Positions 49,242 to 58,053 of a DNA stretch of 64,000 nucleotides are shown here, one piece after another. The notes under the pieces were generated by a model, which saw nothing but the letters and a program-made list of their open reading frames with translations, was not told the DNA's origin and ran no database searches. The translations under genes and the position numbers were made by a program. Within the stretch, counting starts at the first letter, position 1. Each line of letters starts with the position of its first letter. The stretch covers positions 1 to 64,000 of the forward strand of contig NZ_JAGMUK010000120.1 in the NCBI RefSeq assembly GCF_019049245.1. The letters are read 5' to 3'. This DNA comes from Streptomyces sp. AC555_RSS877 (GTDB taxonomy: Bacteria > Actinomycetota > Actinomycetes > Streptomycetales > Streptomycetaceae).

Positions 49242-50360
49242 ATGGAAATTCTCTGGGTCCTGATGGCGCTGGTCATGCTTGGCTTCGTGCTGCTCCCCGT
49301 CATGCGGCGCAGGCGCGGCATGATCGAGCAGGTTTCGCCCGGCCACCCGGACGCCGCGGACCCGGCGAACTACGGCTTCGCCCTGCAGGAGGAGCTGGAC
49401 GTCCGGATGCCCGGCCCCGACCAGGATCTGGTGGATGTCCTGGACCTGGTGCAGCGCACCCAGGACCACCGGGCGGCGGCTCAGCTCCTCGCCGGTACGG
49501 AGGCCGCGGACGAGCTGCGGTGGCAACGTGTCCAGGCCTTCGCGGGTGCCGCCTCGCTGGAGCTGCGGCAGCGGCCCGGCGGGGTGAGCGAGGCACCGGG
49601 CGGGCAGTGGCTGCGGGTGTGGCGGGCCGAGGCGCCGAAGGACGCGGGCGGCGCGGCGGTGCACGCGGAGTTCCTGGTCCAGCAGGCGTGGCGGACGTCG
49701 ACGCCGGGCACGGACGAGTTCCGGATCATCATGGAGGAGGCGAGGGCGGCGGTCGGCGACGCGGCTCTGCTGGCCCCGGGCGACCCGGTCCCGTACATCG
49801 TCGAGCTGTCGGTGGCGCGCGGACTGGGGTACTCCCAGACGGAGTTCGAGCAGCTCTGGCTGAAGATCCTGGACCGCGCCCCGAACCACATGGGGGCGCA
49901 TCTGGCCGCCCTGCACTACTGGTGCGAGAAGTGGCACGGCTCACGCGAGCAGGCCTACGGCTTCGCGGAGGCGGCGGCGGCGAGAGCTCCCCGCGGTTCC
50001 CTCCTGGCGGCCATGCCCCTCTTCGCGGTCTTCGAGCACCTGCCCGAGGTGAACCTGGTCAGCGGCTTCTACCAGAGCGAGACCGTGACGAAGGCGATGC
50101 ACGGCGCGCTGTACGCGGTCCACTCGGCCCGCGCCGACGACCCGATGCTGGCGCACGTCCGCCACCTGCTGATCTTCTTCCTGGTCCGTGCCGAGCGCTG
50201 GGCGGAGGCGATGAGCCAGCTCGTCCACGTCGACGGCCATGTGGGCGCCCTCCCCTGGACACTGTCCCCCGACCCGGCCGCGGAGTTCGCGGTCTACCGC
50301 GCCCTGGCGGTCGCGGGCTACGAGGCGAACGGCGGCAGCCCGGCGACCCTGTCGAACTGA
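49242..50360 (+). CDS. Membrane-anchored helical-repeat protein, paralog 1 (372 aa)
   Basis: Function unknown. An N-terminal signal anchor (ILWVLMALVMLGFVLLPVM) is followed by a helical, tetratricopeptide-like soluble domain. The segment DRAPNHMGAHLAALHYWCEKWHGSREQAYGFAEAAAARAPRGSLLAAMPLFAVFEH is nearly the same as one in the protein at 52221 (RAPHHYEAHYFALQYWCAKW, then APLGSLMTVFPLIAHFEH), and PVPYIVELSVARGLGY matches PTPYIGEIPTALGLGY, so the two are paralogs. A YWC-KWxGS motif is their hallmark; this may be a DUF4034-type domain, which I cannot verify. Precedes an M48 protease in a likely three-gene unit. Confidence 0.78.
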   Translation: MEILWVLMALVMLGFVLLPVMRRRRGMIEQVSPGHPDAADPANYGFALQEELDVRMPGPDQDLVDVLDLVQRTQDHRAAAQLLAGTEAADELRWQRVQAFAGAASLELRQRPGGVSEAPGGQWLRVWRAEAPKDAGGAAVHAEFLVQQAWRTSTPGTDEFRIIMEEARAAVGDAALLAPGDPVPYIVELSVARGLGYSQTEFEQLWLKILDRAPNHMGAHLAALHYWCEKWHGSREQAYGFAEAAAARAPRGSLLAAMPLFAVFEHLPEVNLVSGFYQSETVTKAMHGALYAVHSARADDPMLAHVRHLLIFFLVRAERWAEAMSQLVHVDGHVGALPWTLSPDPAAEFAVYRALAVAGYEANGGSPATLSN

Positions 50361-50596
50361 CGACGTACGTGGCGTGAACCCGGCCCCCGGCGGGCCCGGT
50401 CTCACCTCCACAGGGGCGGGCGCGGCTCTCCTGCCTCGCCCCCACTCGGGCGTCTTGCCTCACTCCGGACCGGTCGGCCATACTCCGCCGTCACACCCGT
50501 GTTGGTCATGAGCACGCCCCGCGCTCCTCGTGACCACCCGGGCTGTTTCATGATCTTCCGATCTTCGGATCCGTCCTGTGGGGGGACCTCTGCCCG

Positions 50597-52219
50597 ATGG
50601 GCACGACTCTGCGCGCGCTGCGTGCTCTTCTGCTGCTCGCCGGCTTCTATCTGCTCGGCGTCGTGCTGCTGGCCCTGCTCGCCGGCGGCGACTACCTGCT
50701 CCACCGGCACGCTCCCAGCAGCCTCGCGGTCAAGCTGACCATCGTCTCCGTGCTCCTGGCGATCCCGCTGGTGCGCGGCCTGTTCATGCTGCGCACACCG
50801 CGCGAGGAGGAAGCGGCGGGCCTGCCCGTCACGGAGACCGACGAGCCGGAACTCTGGCGCACCGTACGGGACCTGGCCGAACAGGTCGGCACCCGCGCCC
50901 CGTCCCGCATCGTCCTGACGGCCGACGTGAACGCCGCCGTGTCCGAGGACGCCCGGCTGCTCGGCCTGCTGCCCGGGCCGCGCCGCCTCTACCTCGGCGT
51001 ACCCCTGATGCAGGGCCTGTCCGAGGCCCAGCTGCGGGCGGTCCTCGCCCATGAGCTGGGCCACTACTCGAACTCCGACACCCGCCTGTCCGCCCTCACC
51101 GTGCGCGGTCGCGCGCAGGTGCTGCGCACCATCACGCACTTCGAGCAGCGGGCCGACAGGTCGGCGGCGCGCGAGCAGGCCCGCCAGGAGAAGAAGAACG
51201 CCAAGGCCGAGGCCAAGGGCAAACAGGCCAAGGACGTCGACACCGGCCACGCGGGCGTCACGTACCGCACGATGGCGAAGATCTACGTCGGGTACGCCAG
51301 GCTGTACTTCCGCGCCACCCTCGCCGTCTCCCGCCGCCAGGAGTACGCCGCCGACGCCGCGGCCGCCCGCATCGCCGGCCGGGACGCCACCGCGTCGGCG
51401 CTGCGCGAGATCCCGGTCCTGGACGCCGCGTTCGGCTTCTACATGGGCAGCTACGCCACGCTGGGCGCGGACAAGGGTCTCCTGCCGCCGCACGGGCAGG
51501 TGTTCGGCGGCTTCGGCCGGATGCTGAGCGCCCGCCGGCTGGACCTGGCGGGGATGCGTACCGACCTGCCCAGCGAACCCTCGTCGCCGTACGACTCGCA
51601 CCCACCCATCGCGGACCGGGTCCGCCGCATCGAGGAGCTGCCGGACGACGGCCGCGCGGACGAGGCCCGGGGCGCCGCCCTCGACCTGCTGTCCGCCCCC
51701 GGGCGGACGCTCGCGGCCCTGGAGGACGCGGTCCTGACGGACGAGGTGCGGCGCTTCGCGCGCACCCGGGACTGGCAGGAACTGCTCGACCGTTCGATGG
51801 CCGAGGCGCTCGCCTCCGGCGATACGCCGTTGCACGGGGCGCTGCGGCAGTACACCCAGGAACAGCCGACCCTGCCCGCGCTGCTCGACGTGATCGAGGA
51901 CGGCCGGCTGTGGCAGCTGGCGAAGCGGCTGCCCATGTCGCCGGAGGCGGCCGCCGCCCAGGGCCGGGTCTTCCGCGAGTTCGTACGCCCCACCCTGCAC
52001 ACGTCGCTGGTCAGCATGGCCCTGGCAGAGCTCGACGCCCGCTCGCTGCTGCGCTGGGAGTTCTCCTGGGAGCGGTCGGCGGTCCCGGTCCTGCCGCCGG
52101 CCGCCGACGGCACCGAGACCGACCTCGACGCCGCGGTCGGCCAGGCGGTCGCCGACACCCCCGACACCGCCCCGCTGCGGGCACTGCTCACCCACCACGA
52201 TCGAAGCACCGAGGTCTGA
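50597..52219 (+). CDS. M48-family membrane metalloprotease (HtpX/CAAX-protease-like, 540 aa)
   Basis: An integral membrane zinc protease with the catalytic site facing the cytosol. Two N-terminal helices (LLLLAGFYLLGVVLLALLAGGDYLL and LTIVSVLLAIPLVRGLFML) precede the domain with HELGHYSN (zinc His pair and catalytic Glu) and a distant ligand glutamate, probably in RRQEYAADAAAARIAGR. A basic linker (QEKKNAKAEAKGKQAKD) separates these. The C-terminal 200 residues are helical and unlike the basic HtpX. Its stop is one base before the paralog-2 start (TGACGTG), so the protease and the two paralogs look like one unit. HtpX-type proteases degrade damaged membrane proteins, which suggests an envelope quality-control role. 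Confidence 0.88.
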   Translation: MGTTLRALRALLLLAGFYLLGVVLLALLAGGDYLLHRHAPSSLAVKLTIVSVLLAIPLVRGLFMLRTPREEEAAGLPVTETDEPELWRTVRDLAEQVGTRAPSRIVLTADVNAAVSEDARLLGLLPGPRRLYLGVPLMQGLSEAQLRAVLAHELGHYSNSDTRLSALTVRGRAQVLRTITHFEQRADRSAAREQARQEKKNAKAEAKGKQAKDVDTGHAGVTYRTMAKIYVGYARLYFRATLAVSRRQEYAADAAAARIAGRDATASALREIPVLDAAFGFYMGSYATLGADKGLLPPHGQVFGGFGRMLSARRLDLAGMRTDLPSEPSSPYDSHPPIADRVRRIEELPDDGRADEARGAALDLLSAPGRTLAALEDAVLTDEVRRFARTRDWQELLDRSMAEALASGDTPLHGALRQYTQEQPTLPALLDVIEDGRLWQLAKRLPMSPEAAAAQGRVFREFVRPTLHTSLVSMALAELDARSLLRWEFSWERSAVPVLPPAADGTETDLDAAVGQAVADTPDTAPLRALLTHHDRSTEV

Positions 52220-52220
52220 C

Positions 52221-53345
52221 GTGATCGTTCTCTGGGTCGTCCTGGCCCTCATCGGACTCCCCCTGCTCGCTCTCGGCCTGTACTTCCTCAAGGCGATCGT
52301 CCAGGGCGCCGTCGAAGGCTGGCGCGGGGAGAGCGACGGCGACGAGGATGGGCAGTACGAACTGCCCGCCGCGGCCGCCGCCCTCGGTCTGCTGCCCCCC
52401 GAGCGGCAGGACACCAAGTCCGCGGCACCGCTGCCGGCCGCGCTCGTCGCGGCGCTCGACGCGGCCAAGGCCGGCGACTGGCAGCCGGCCGCGGCCCTGC
52501 TCGACGCGACGGCCGACGCGCGGGACTGGGAACACCGCTCCTTCCACAGCGGACGGCTCGCCTCCCTCGCCGCCGAGGACGACGCGTGGCTGCTGGCCTG
52601 GGAGGCCGCCCGCCCCGACGACCCCGGCGCCGCGCTGGTGCGGGCCCGCAGCACGGTGGCCCTGGCCGGGAAGATCCGGGGCGCGAAGCGGGCCAAGCAC
52701 ACCACCGCCGAGCAGTTCGAGGGCTTCCACCGCGTCATGGCCCGGTCCCGCGAGGAGCACGCCCGCGCGGCCGCCGTGGCCGTCGAGGGCGACCCCACCC
52801 CGTACATCGGCGAGATCCCGACCGCGCTGGGCCTCGGCTACCCGCACGCCGAGATGGACCGCCTGTGGAAGGAGCTCACGGACCGCGCCCCGCACCACTA
52901 CGAGGCCCACTACTTCGCCCTGCAGTACTGGTGCGCCAAGTGGCGCGGCTCCGAGCCGCTGGCCCGCGAGTTCGCGGCGAGCGCCGCCGCGAAGGCCCCG
53001 TTGGGCAGCCTGATGACGGTGTTCCCCCTGATCGCGCACTTCGAGCACGACGATTCCGACTCGGCGGACGCCGACCGCACCCCGGGGATGCGGGCCCTGG
53101 TCGACGCGGCGCTCGCCGACGTGGCGGCGGCCGATCCGGCCCACCCCCGCCTGCCGGAGGTCCGCCACCTGCTGGCGTTCTACCTGTGCCTGCAGGACCG
53201 GGACGAGGCGGCCGTGGAACAGTTCCGCCAGGTCGACGGGTACGTCGATGCCCTCCCGTGGCGTTACCGAGGCGACCCGGCGGGCGAGTTCTGCCGCCTG
53301 CGCGATGCGAGCCTGGCGAACGCGGGCGGGGCAGCGTCGGGCTGA
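52221..53345 (+). CDS. Membrane-anchored helical-repeat protein, paralog 2 (374 aa)
   Basis: Function unknown. N-terminal anchor IVLWVVLALIGLPLLALGLYFL, then an acidic hinge (ESDGDEDGQYE), then the same helical domain as the protein at 49242, including the YWCAKWRGSEPLA hallmark and AAAKAPLGSLMTVFPLIAHFEH. It has a longer hinge and differs in the last third (MRALVDAALADVAAADPAHPRLPEVRHLL). The GTG start is one base after the protease stop, so translation is coupled. It is likely a partner of the protease, as adaptor or scaffold, which is inferred from this gene order. Confidence 0.78.
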   Translation: MIVLWVVLALIGLPLLALGLYFLKAIVQGAVEGWRGESDGDEDGQYELPAAAAALGLLPPERQDTKSAAPLPAALVAALDAAKAGDWQPAAALLDATADARDWEHRSFHSGRLASLAAEDDAWLLAWEAARPDDPGAALVRARSTVALAGKIRGAKRAKHTTAEQFEGFHRVMARSREEHARAAAVAVEGDPTPYIGEIPTALGLGYPHAEMDRLWKELTDRAPHHYEAHYFALQYWCAKWRGSEPLAREFAASAAAKAPLGSLMTVFPLIAHFEHDDSDSADADRTPGMRALVDAALADVAAADPAHPRLPEVRHLLAFYLCLQDRDEAAVEQFRQVDGYVDALPWRYRGDPAGEFCRLRDASLANAGGAASG

Positions 53346-53372
53346 CCCGGCTGCCGGTGTCCGGCCGGAATT

Positions 53373-53410
53373 CGGGGCGGCACGCAAACGTTGTTCCGGG
53401 TGCCGCCCCG
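53373..53410 (+). promoter_or_regulatory. Hairpin in the 5' region of msrA
   Basis: CGGGGCGGCAC (53373-53383) and GTGCCGCCCCG (53400-53410) are perfect 11 bp arms with a 16-base loop, 28 bp after the paralog-2 stop and 29 bp before the msrA ATG. It may terminate the upstream unit or act as a leader structure for msrA. Confidence 0.6.
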
Positions 53411-53438
53411 CAAACCCATGCATGAAGGAGCCCGCGCC

Positions 53439-54104
53439 ATGCTGTTCGGCCGTACGCCCGTCCTGCCCACCCCCGAGCAGGCGCTCCAGGGCCGCTCGGA
53501 GCCGACGTTCTCGGTCCCCGACCGCCACACCGTCCTCGGCACCCCGCTGCTCGGCCCCTACCCCGAGGGCTACGGCATCGCCGACTTCGGCCTGGGCTGC
53601 TTCTGGGGCGCCGAGCGCAAGTTCTGGCAGCTCCCGGCAGGCGTCTGGACCACCCTCGTCGGCTACCAGGGCGGCCACACCGAGCACCCGACCTACGAGG
53701 AGGTCTGCTCGGGCCTCACCGGCCACACGGAGGTGGTCCGCGTGGTCCACGACCCCGAGCTGATCTCCTACGAGCAGCTCCTGAAGACCTTCTGGGAGTC
53801 CCACAACCCCACCCAGGGCTTCCGCCAGGGCAACGACGTCGGCACCCAGTACCGCTCCGCGATCTACACCCACACCCCGGAGCAGGCCGCCGTCGCCGAG
53901 GCCTCCCGCGAGACGTACCAGAAGGTCCTGACGGGCTCGGGCCACGGCACGATCACCACGGAGATCCTCCCCGTCGAGGGCCGCACGTTCTACGTGGCGG
54001 AGGGATATCACCAGCAGTACCTGGACAAGAACCCGGCGGGGTACTGCGGGATCGGCGGGACCGGGGTGTCCTGCCCGATCGGCGTGGCGAAGGCCGAGGG
54101 CTGA
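53439..54104 (+). CDS. msrA: Peptide methionine-(S)-sulfoxide reductase MsrA
   Basis: Reduces oxidised methionine in proteins using thioredoxin. The active-site motif GCFWG carries the nucleophilic Cys54, and the recycling cysteines lie in the C-terminal YCGIGGTGVSCPIG. VGYQGGHTEHPTYEEVCSGLTGHTEVVRV and ESHNPTQGFRQGNDVGTQYRSAIYTHT are standard family sequences. 221 residues from the ATG at 53439, with AAGGAG nine bases upstream, slightly longer than E. coli MsrA in the N-terminus. A terminator follows. Confidence 0.96.
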   Translation: MLFGRTPVLPTPEQALQGRSEPTFSVPDRHTVLGTPLLGPYPEGYGIADFGLGCFWGAERKFWQLPAGVWTTLVGYQGGHTEHPTYEEVCSGLTGHTEVVRVVHDPELISYEQLLKTFWESHNPTQGFRQGNDVGTQYRSAIYTHTPEQAAVAEASRETYQKVLTGSGHGTITTEILPVEGRTFYVAEGYHQQYLDKNPAGYCGIGGTGVSCPIGVAKAEG

Positions 54105-54153
54105 GCACCGGGATCACCCCTGCTGCTCGCACTGCAACCGCTCGCGGCCTGTG

Positions 54154-54179
54154 GCGGGAACGACGGTTGTCGTTCCCGC
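54154..54179 (+). terminator. Terminator of msrA
   Basis: GCGGGAACGAC and GTCGTTCCCGC form a perfect 11 bp stem with a GGTT loop, 50 bp after the stop codon. Confidence 0.85.
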
Positions 54180-54204
54180 TCCGCTTTGTCGGGCAGTTCC
54201 GCCC

Positions 54205-54403
54205 AAGGGGTCCTTTCACTATGAGCGTCTGATCAGGTCGCGTGGTCTGGTGCCGTGCATCGCAAGGCGCCGGAGCGGCCGCGATGGGGGTCCCCCCGCG
54301 CGAGGTTGTTCGAGCGTGGGGGAGGAGCCACGTGGGCGTTTCGGCAACGCGGCGAGGTGCGGTGCCAGGCCGCGCGACCCGGACGGGCATAGTGAAAGCC
54401 CCT
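54205..54403. mobile_element. Second MITE-like palindromic element, about 200 bp
   Basis: The left end AAGGGGTCCTTTCACTATG (54205-54223) matches the reverse complement of the right end AAGGGGCTTTCACTATG (54387-54403), differing by a 2-base gap. The symmetry continues inward: GGTCGCGTGGTCTGGTGCCG against GGTCGCGCGGCCTGGCACCG. The centre again has GATGGGGGTCCCCCC, with a GC-rich arm and a GTGGGGGAG partner, the same kind of core as at 4501-4541 and in the kinase repeat. There is no coding sequence. It fills most of the 429 bp gap between msrA and the DUF4389 gene. Confidence 0.62.
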
Positions 54404-54533
54404 TAAGTCGCGGCGGCCCCCTTCGCGTGCGAGCCTGAATGCATGATCAGGCAGCCACCAGGTGGCCTGCCCGAGGGGTGAGGGTACGGACGGATGACCG
54501 CCGGGTGGGGCTCTCGAGAAGGAGTTGCGCCAC

Positions 54534-55211
54534 ATGCTTCCTGTCTCCATGTCGCCTGTGCGAATCGACGCGTTTCTCGATCCGCGGCTGTCCAGATGGC
54601 TGTGGCTGGTGAAGTGGCTCCTCGCAGTCCCGCACTACATCGTGCTGTTCTTCCTGTGGATCGCGTTCGTCCTCGTCACCGTCGTCGCGTTCTTCGCCAT
54701 CCTCTTCACCGCGCGATACCCCCGGTCCCTCTTCGACTTCAACGTCGGAGTACTGCGCTGGAACTGGCGGGTCAGCTACTACGCCCACACCGCGCTCGGC
54801 ACCGACCGGTATCCGCCGTTCACCCTCGCGGACGTGGCCGACTATCCCGCGCACTTCGACGTCGCCTATCCCGAGCGCCTTTCCCGCGGCCTGGTGTTGG
54901 TGAAGTGGTGGCTGTTGGTGATCCCGCAGTACATCGTCGTCGGGATGTTCGTCGGCGGGTGGGGCTGGGGGGAAGGGGACGGCTGGCACGGCGGCGGTCT
55001 GATTCCCTTCCTCTCCCTGGTCGCCGTGATCGTTCTGGCGGTCACCGCCCGCTACCCGGTGCACCTCTTCGACTTCCTGATCGGCATGGCCCGCTGGGTC
55101 GCGCGGGTGACCGCCTATGCCGCCCTGATGACCGATGAGTACCCGCCGTTCCGTCTCGACATGGGCGGGCAGAGCAACCCCCCGGTCGGCATGGCCAAGG
55201 CCGACCGGTGA
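54534..55211 (+). CDS. DUF4389 membrane protein (225 aa)
   Basis: An integral membrane protein with four or five helices in two related halves, each with VKW-LL-VPHYIVLFFLW or VKWWLLVIPQYIVVGMF followed by ARYPRSLFDFNVGVLRWNWRVSYYAH or ARYPVHLFDFLIGMARWVARVTAYA and a YPPF element. This internal duplication is the DUF4389 signature. The second half contains a Gly/Trp-rich loop (GGWGWGEGDGWHGGG). The ATG at 54534 has GAAGGAG eleven bases upstream. Role unknown. Follows the palindromic element. Confidence 0.9.
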   Translation: MLPVSMSPVRIDAFLDPRLSRWLWLVKWLLAVPHYIVLFFLWIAFVLVTVVAFFAILFTARYPRSLFDFNVGVLRWNWRVSYYAHTALGTDRYPPFTLADVADYPAHFDVAYPERLSRGLVLVKWWLLVIPQYIVVGMFVGGWGWGEGDGWHGGGLIPFLSLVAVIVLAVTARYPVHLFDFLIGMARWVARVTAYAALMTDEYPPFRLDMGGQSNPPVGMAKADR

Positions 55212-55325
55212 CACCCGCACGGGCCTGACCTCGCCCCCTGTGCCGACGCGCGTTCCCGGGTGCCGGCACGCGTGCCCGCGGGGAATTCGTTGCCTCCCGT
55301 CGCCCGATGCGGGCTAATGGCACGC

Positions 55326-56432
55326 ATGGCTGACATCCAGGGCTCGTACGACGATCTGTTCACGGCCGTGCCGAGTGCGCTGGCCACGTTGCTGGACGAG
55401 GGAGACGCGGGCGCCTCGGTGGCGGTCTTCGTGGACGGCGAGCCGGTGGTGGACGTCTGGGGCGGGTTCGCCGACGCGGACCGCACGGTCCCGTGGGAGC
55501 GGGACACGATCGTCAACGTCTGGTCCGTCACGAAGACGATGACGGCGCTGTGTGCCCTGGTCCTGGCCGACCGTGGCGAGCTCGATCCGGACGCACCGGT
55601 CGCCCGGTACTGGCCGGAGTTCGCCGCTGTGGGCAAGGAGAAGGTGCTGGTGCGGCACCTGCTCGCACACACCGCGGGCCTGCCCGACTGGGAGGGACCC
55701 GTCGACGAGCTCTACGACTGGCCGTCCGCCACGGCGCGGCTGGCCCGGCAGGCGCCTCGGTGGGCGCCGGGCAGCGCGGCCGGGTACCACTCGCTCACCC
55801 AGGGATTCCTGGTGGGTGAGGTCGTACGCCGGATCACCGGCCGGATGGTCGGCGAGTACTTCGCCGAGGAGGTGGCCGGTCCGCTGGGCGCGGACTTCCA
55901 CATCGGGCTGTCCGCCGAGCACGACCACCGCGTGGCGCTCACGGTCCCGCCTCCTTCCCGTGGCGAGGACTACACCGCGAGCACGTCCGTCGGCAACGCG
56001 GGCCCTGCCGCGGGGACCGGCATCCGGGTACGCGACGGCAACGGCGTGGCCTGGCGCCGTGCGCAGATCCCCGCGGCGAGCGGGTTCGGCAATGCCCGTT
56101 CGGTCGCCCTCGTGCAGTCGGCGATGGCCTGCCGAGGAGCGGTGCGGGGCGTGCGGTTGCTGTCGCCGGCGGGTTGTGAGCGGGCGTGGGTGGAGCAGTT
56201 CAGCGGTGACGACCGGATCCTGGGCAGGCCGGTGCGCTACGGCCTGGGCTACGGGCTGTTCGGCAGCACCTACGGGTGGGGCGGCTGGGGCGGCTCCGTG
56301 GTGATGGTCGAACCCGACGCGCGCATGGCGGTCGCGTACGTGACGAATCAGATGCGCGAACCCGCCGAGGACCAGCGGGGGTTGGAGATCGTCATGTCCG
56401 CCTACGACGGCCTTCAGGGTCTGCGGTCCTGA
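55326..56432 (+). CDS. Serine beta-lactamase-fold hydrolase / EstB-like esterase (368 aa)
   Basis: A cytosolic class C beta-lactamase-like hydrolase, more probably an esterase. The nucleophile motif is S-x-x-K in NVWSVTKTMTALCALVLADRGEL, and the second motif Y-x-S is in GYHSLTQGFLVGEVVRRITGR. GWGGWGGSVVMVEPDARMAVAYVTNQM is typical of the third region (HxG-like). There is no signal peptide. The ATG at 55326 is chosen; TAATGG at 55315-55320 could be a -10 box for a leaderless message. The substrate is not known. Confidence 0.88.
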   Translation: MADIQGSYDDLFTAVPSALATLLDEGDAGASVAVFVDGEPVVDVWGGFADADRTVPWERDTIVNVWSVTKTMTALCALVLADRGELDPDAPVARYWPEFAAVGKEKVLVRHLLAHTAGLPDWEGPVDELYDWPSATARLARQAPRWAPGSAAGYHSLTQGFLVGEVVRRITGRMVGEYFAEEVAGPLGADFHIGLSAEHDHRVALTVPPPSRGEDYTASTSVGNAGPAAGTGIRVRDGNGVAWRRAQIPAASGFGNARSVALVQSAMACRGAVRGVRLLSPAGCERAWVEQFSGDDRILGRPVRYGLGYGLFGSTYGWGGWGGSVVMVEPDARMAVAYVTNQMREPAEDQRGLEIVMSAYDGLQGLRS

Positions 56433-56441
56433 TCCGGCCGA

Positions 56442-56840
56442 TCACGGCCGCGTCCCTCGACTCCCGCTGCCGTACGGCCGCGTGAGGATCTCCAGGTTGT
56501 GCCCGTTCGGATCGTCGAAGTAGACGCCCCGGCCCCCGTCGTTGTGGTTGATCTCCCCTGCCTGGCTGTGGAACGGGTCCGCCCAGTAGGTCAGACCGGC
56601 GTCCCGGACGCGGGTGAAGATCGTGTCGAAGTCGTCCTCGGAGACGAGGAAGGCGTAGTGCTGGGGCGTGATCGGGCCGGGGGTGTCGATGTAGTCGAGG
56701 GTCACGCCGTTGGGGATCTCGACGGGGACGAAGGGGCCGTACGGCGGGGCCACCTTCAGTCCGAGGATGTCGGCGAGGAACCGGGCCGAGGTGTTCTTGT
56801 CGTGTACGGCGACGATGGTGTGGTTCAGCTGGACGGTCAT
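56442..56840 (-). CDS. VOC (glyoxalase/bleomycin resistance/dioxygenase) superfamily protein (132 aa)
   Basis: One VOC module of two beta-alpha-beta units. Metal-type ligands are possible in QLNHTIVAVHD, YIDTPGPITPQHYAFLV and GVYFDDPNGHNLEILTRPYG, whose closing GHNLE is a strong match to the family. It is not assignable to glyoxalase I because the full ligand set cannot be confirmed. The ATG at 56840 has GAGG a few bases upstream. Convergent with the hydrolase gene at only 9 bp. Confidence 0.86.
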   Translation of the reverse strand: MTVQLNHTIVAVHDKNTSARFLADILGLKVAPPYGPFVPVEIPNGVTLDYIDTPGPITPQHYAFLVSEDDFDTIFTRVRDAGLTYWADPFHSQAGEINHNDGGRGVYFDDPNGHNLEILTRPYGSGSRGTRP

Positions 56841-56902
56841 CGTGCGGGCCTCCTCGCGCCGAGTTCGGGGCTCCTTCGTATCGACCATACTCCGCGAGCG
56901 GT

Positions 56903-56921
56903 TAAGGTAAGCCTTGCCTTA
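56903..56921. promoter_or_regulatory. DmdR/IdeR-type iron box upstream of siderophore uptake genes
   Basis: TAAGGTAAGCCTTGCCTTA is a 19 bp near-perfect palindrome matching the actinomycete iron-box pattern (TTAGGTTAGGCTCACCTAA) at 13 of 19 positions. It lies about 47 bp before the binding-protein start, where an iron-loaded DmdR repressor would block transcription under iron plenty. Confidence 0.85.
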
Positions 56922-56967
56922 GCAAGCCGGTTTATCGCTGAACGAGTGCAACGGTGCCAGGACACCG

Positions 56968-58053
56968 GTGAACCAGTACATCGTCGGAGTAGTCGTGCGT
57001 GCACCAGCAGTGAAAGCCGTCCTGGCCGCGACCGTTGTCGGAGGGCTGCTCGCCGGCTGCTCGTCGTCGGACGGCGGTGACGGGAGCGCGGAGAAGGCGG
57101 ACGGGGCGCGCAATCCGGTGATGGGCGCCTCGGCAGGAGCCTCCAAGGGGCCGTCCGCCGCGCCGAGCGCCCTCGCCGACGGCATGGGTGCCGACACGGA
57201 CACCGACGGGACGTTCCCGCGGACCGTCACCCACTTCCAGGGCAAGACGGCCATCGAGGCCGAGCCGAAGAAGATCGCCGTCCTCAGCACCGGTCAGCTC
57301 GACGACCTGCTGTCCCTGGGGACCGTGCCCACGGCCACCACCCGTGCCGACAACGCCGGGCTGGTACCCGACTACCTCGCCGACGCCTTCCCGAAGGACA
57401 AGGCGCGGCTCGCCGGCATGACCGACGCGGGCACCCGGCAGGCGCCCAATCTGGAGTCCCTCGCCGCCGCCGAGCCGGACCTGATCCTCGCGAACGACTC
57501 GCTCGGCGAGCTCTACCCCAAGCTGTCGAAGATCGCGCCCACCGTGATCACCGCCGGCAACGGCATCAACTGGAAGCGCGACCTGCTCCTCGTCGGCGAG
57601 GCCGTCGGCAAGGGCGAGGCGGCCCGGAAGATGCTGGACGACATCACCGCCGACGCTGCCGGGAAGGGCGCGGACCTCGGCGACCCCACCGTCTCCATGG
57701 TGCGGTTCACGCCCGACCGCACCCGCATGTTCGGCGTCTCCTCCTTCACCGGGTCCATCGCCGTCGACATGGGGCTGTCGCGGCCCGAGTCGCAGCGGTT
57801 CACCGCCATTTCCGAGGACATCGGCCCGGAGAGCGTCGACACCGCCGACGGCGACTGGATCTTCTACTCCGTCCAGGGCGACGCCGGCGAGACCGACGCG
57901 GCGAGTGTCGTCGCCGGACCGTTGTGGAAGTCGATGAAGGCCGTCGAGGCGGGGCAGGCCGTGAAGGTCGACGACGACCCCTGGTACCTCAACGCCGGTC
58001 CGACCGCCGCGCGTCTGGTGATACGACAGCTCGCCGAGCACATCGGCACGTGA
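56968..58053 (+). CDS. Siderophore-binding lipoprotein (Fe3+ ABC transporter substrate-binding protein, 361 aa)
   Basis: Captures a ferric siderophore at the outer face of the membrane. The signal peptide has a lipobox LLAGC (Cys31). After a Gly/Ser/Ala-rich linker to about residue 75, the FhuD/FecB-type (TroA-like) domain starts at PRTVTHFQGKTAIEAEPKKIAVLSTGQLDDLLSLG, with LESLAAAEPDLILAN and KLSKIAPTVI as family landmarks. The GTG at 56968 has AGGA upstream. It is the first gene of an iron-box-controlled operon, with a GTGA overlap to the permease. Confidence 0.92.
   Translation: MNQYIVGVVVRAPAVKAVLAATVVGGLLAGCSSSDGGDGSAEKADGARNPVMGASAGASKGPSAAPSALADGMGADTDTDGTFPRTVTHFQGKTAIEAEPKKIAVLSTGQLDDLLSLGTVPTATTRADNAGLVPDYLADAFPKDKARLAGMTDAGTRQAPNLESLAAAEPDLILANDSLGELYPKLSKIAPTVITAGNGINWKRDLLLVGEAVGKGEAARKMLDDITADAAGKGADLGDPTVSMVRFTPDRTRMFGVSSFTGSIAVDMGLSRPESQRFTAISEDIGPESVDTADGDWIFYSVQGDAGETDAASVVAGPLWKSMKAVEAGQAVKVDDDPWYLNAGPTAARLVIRQLAEHIGT

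Noticed and set aside
50402..52807. 801 aa open frame opposite the M48 gene
   Set aside because: Antisense shadow with Ser/Arg/Gly-rich composition; the other strand has the HELGH zinc site.
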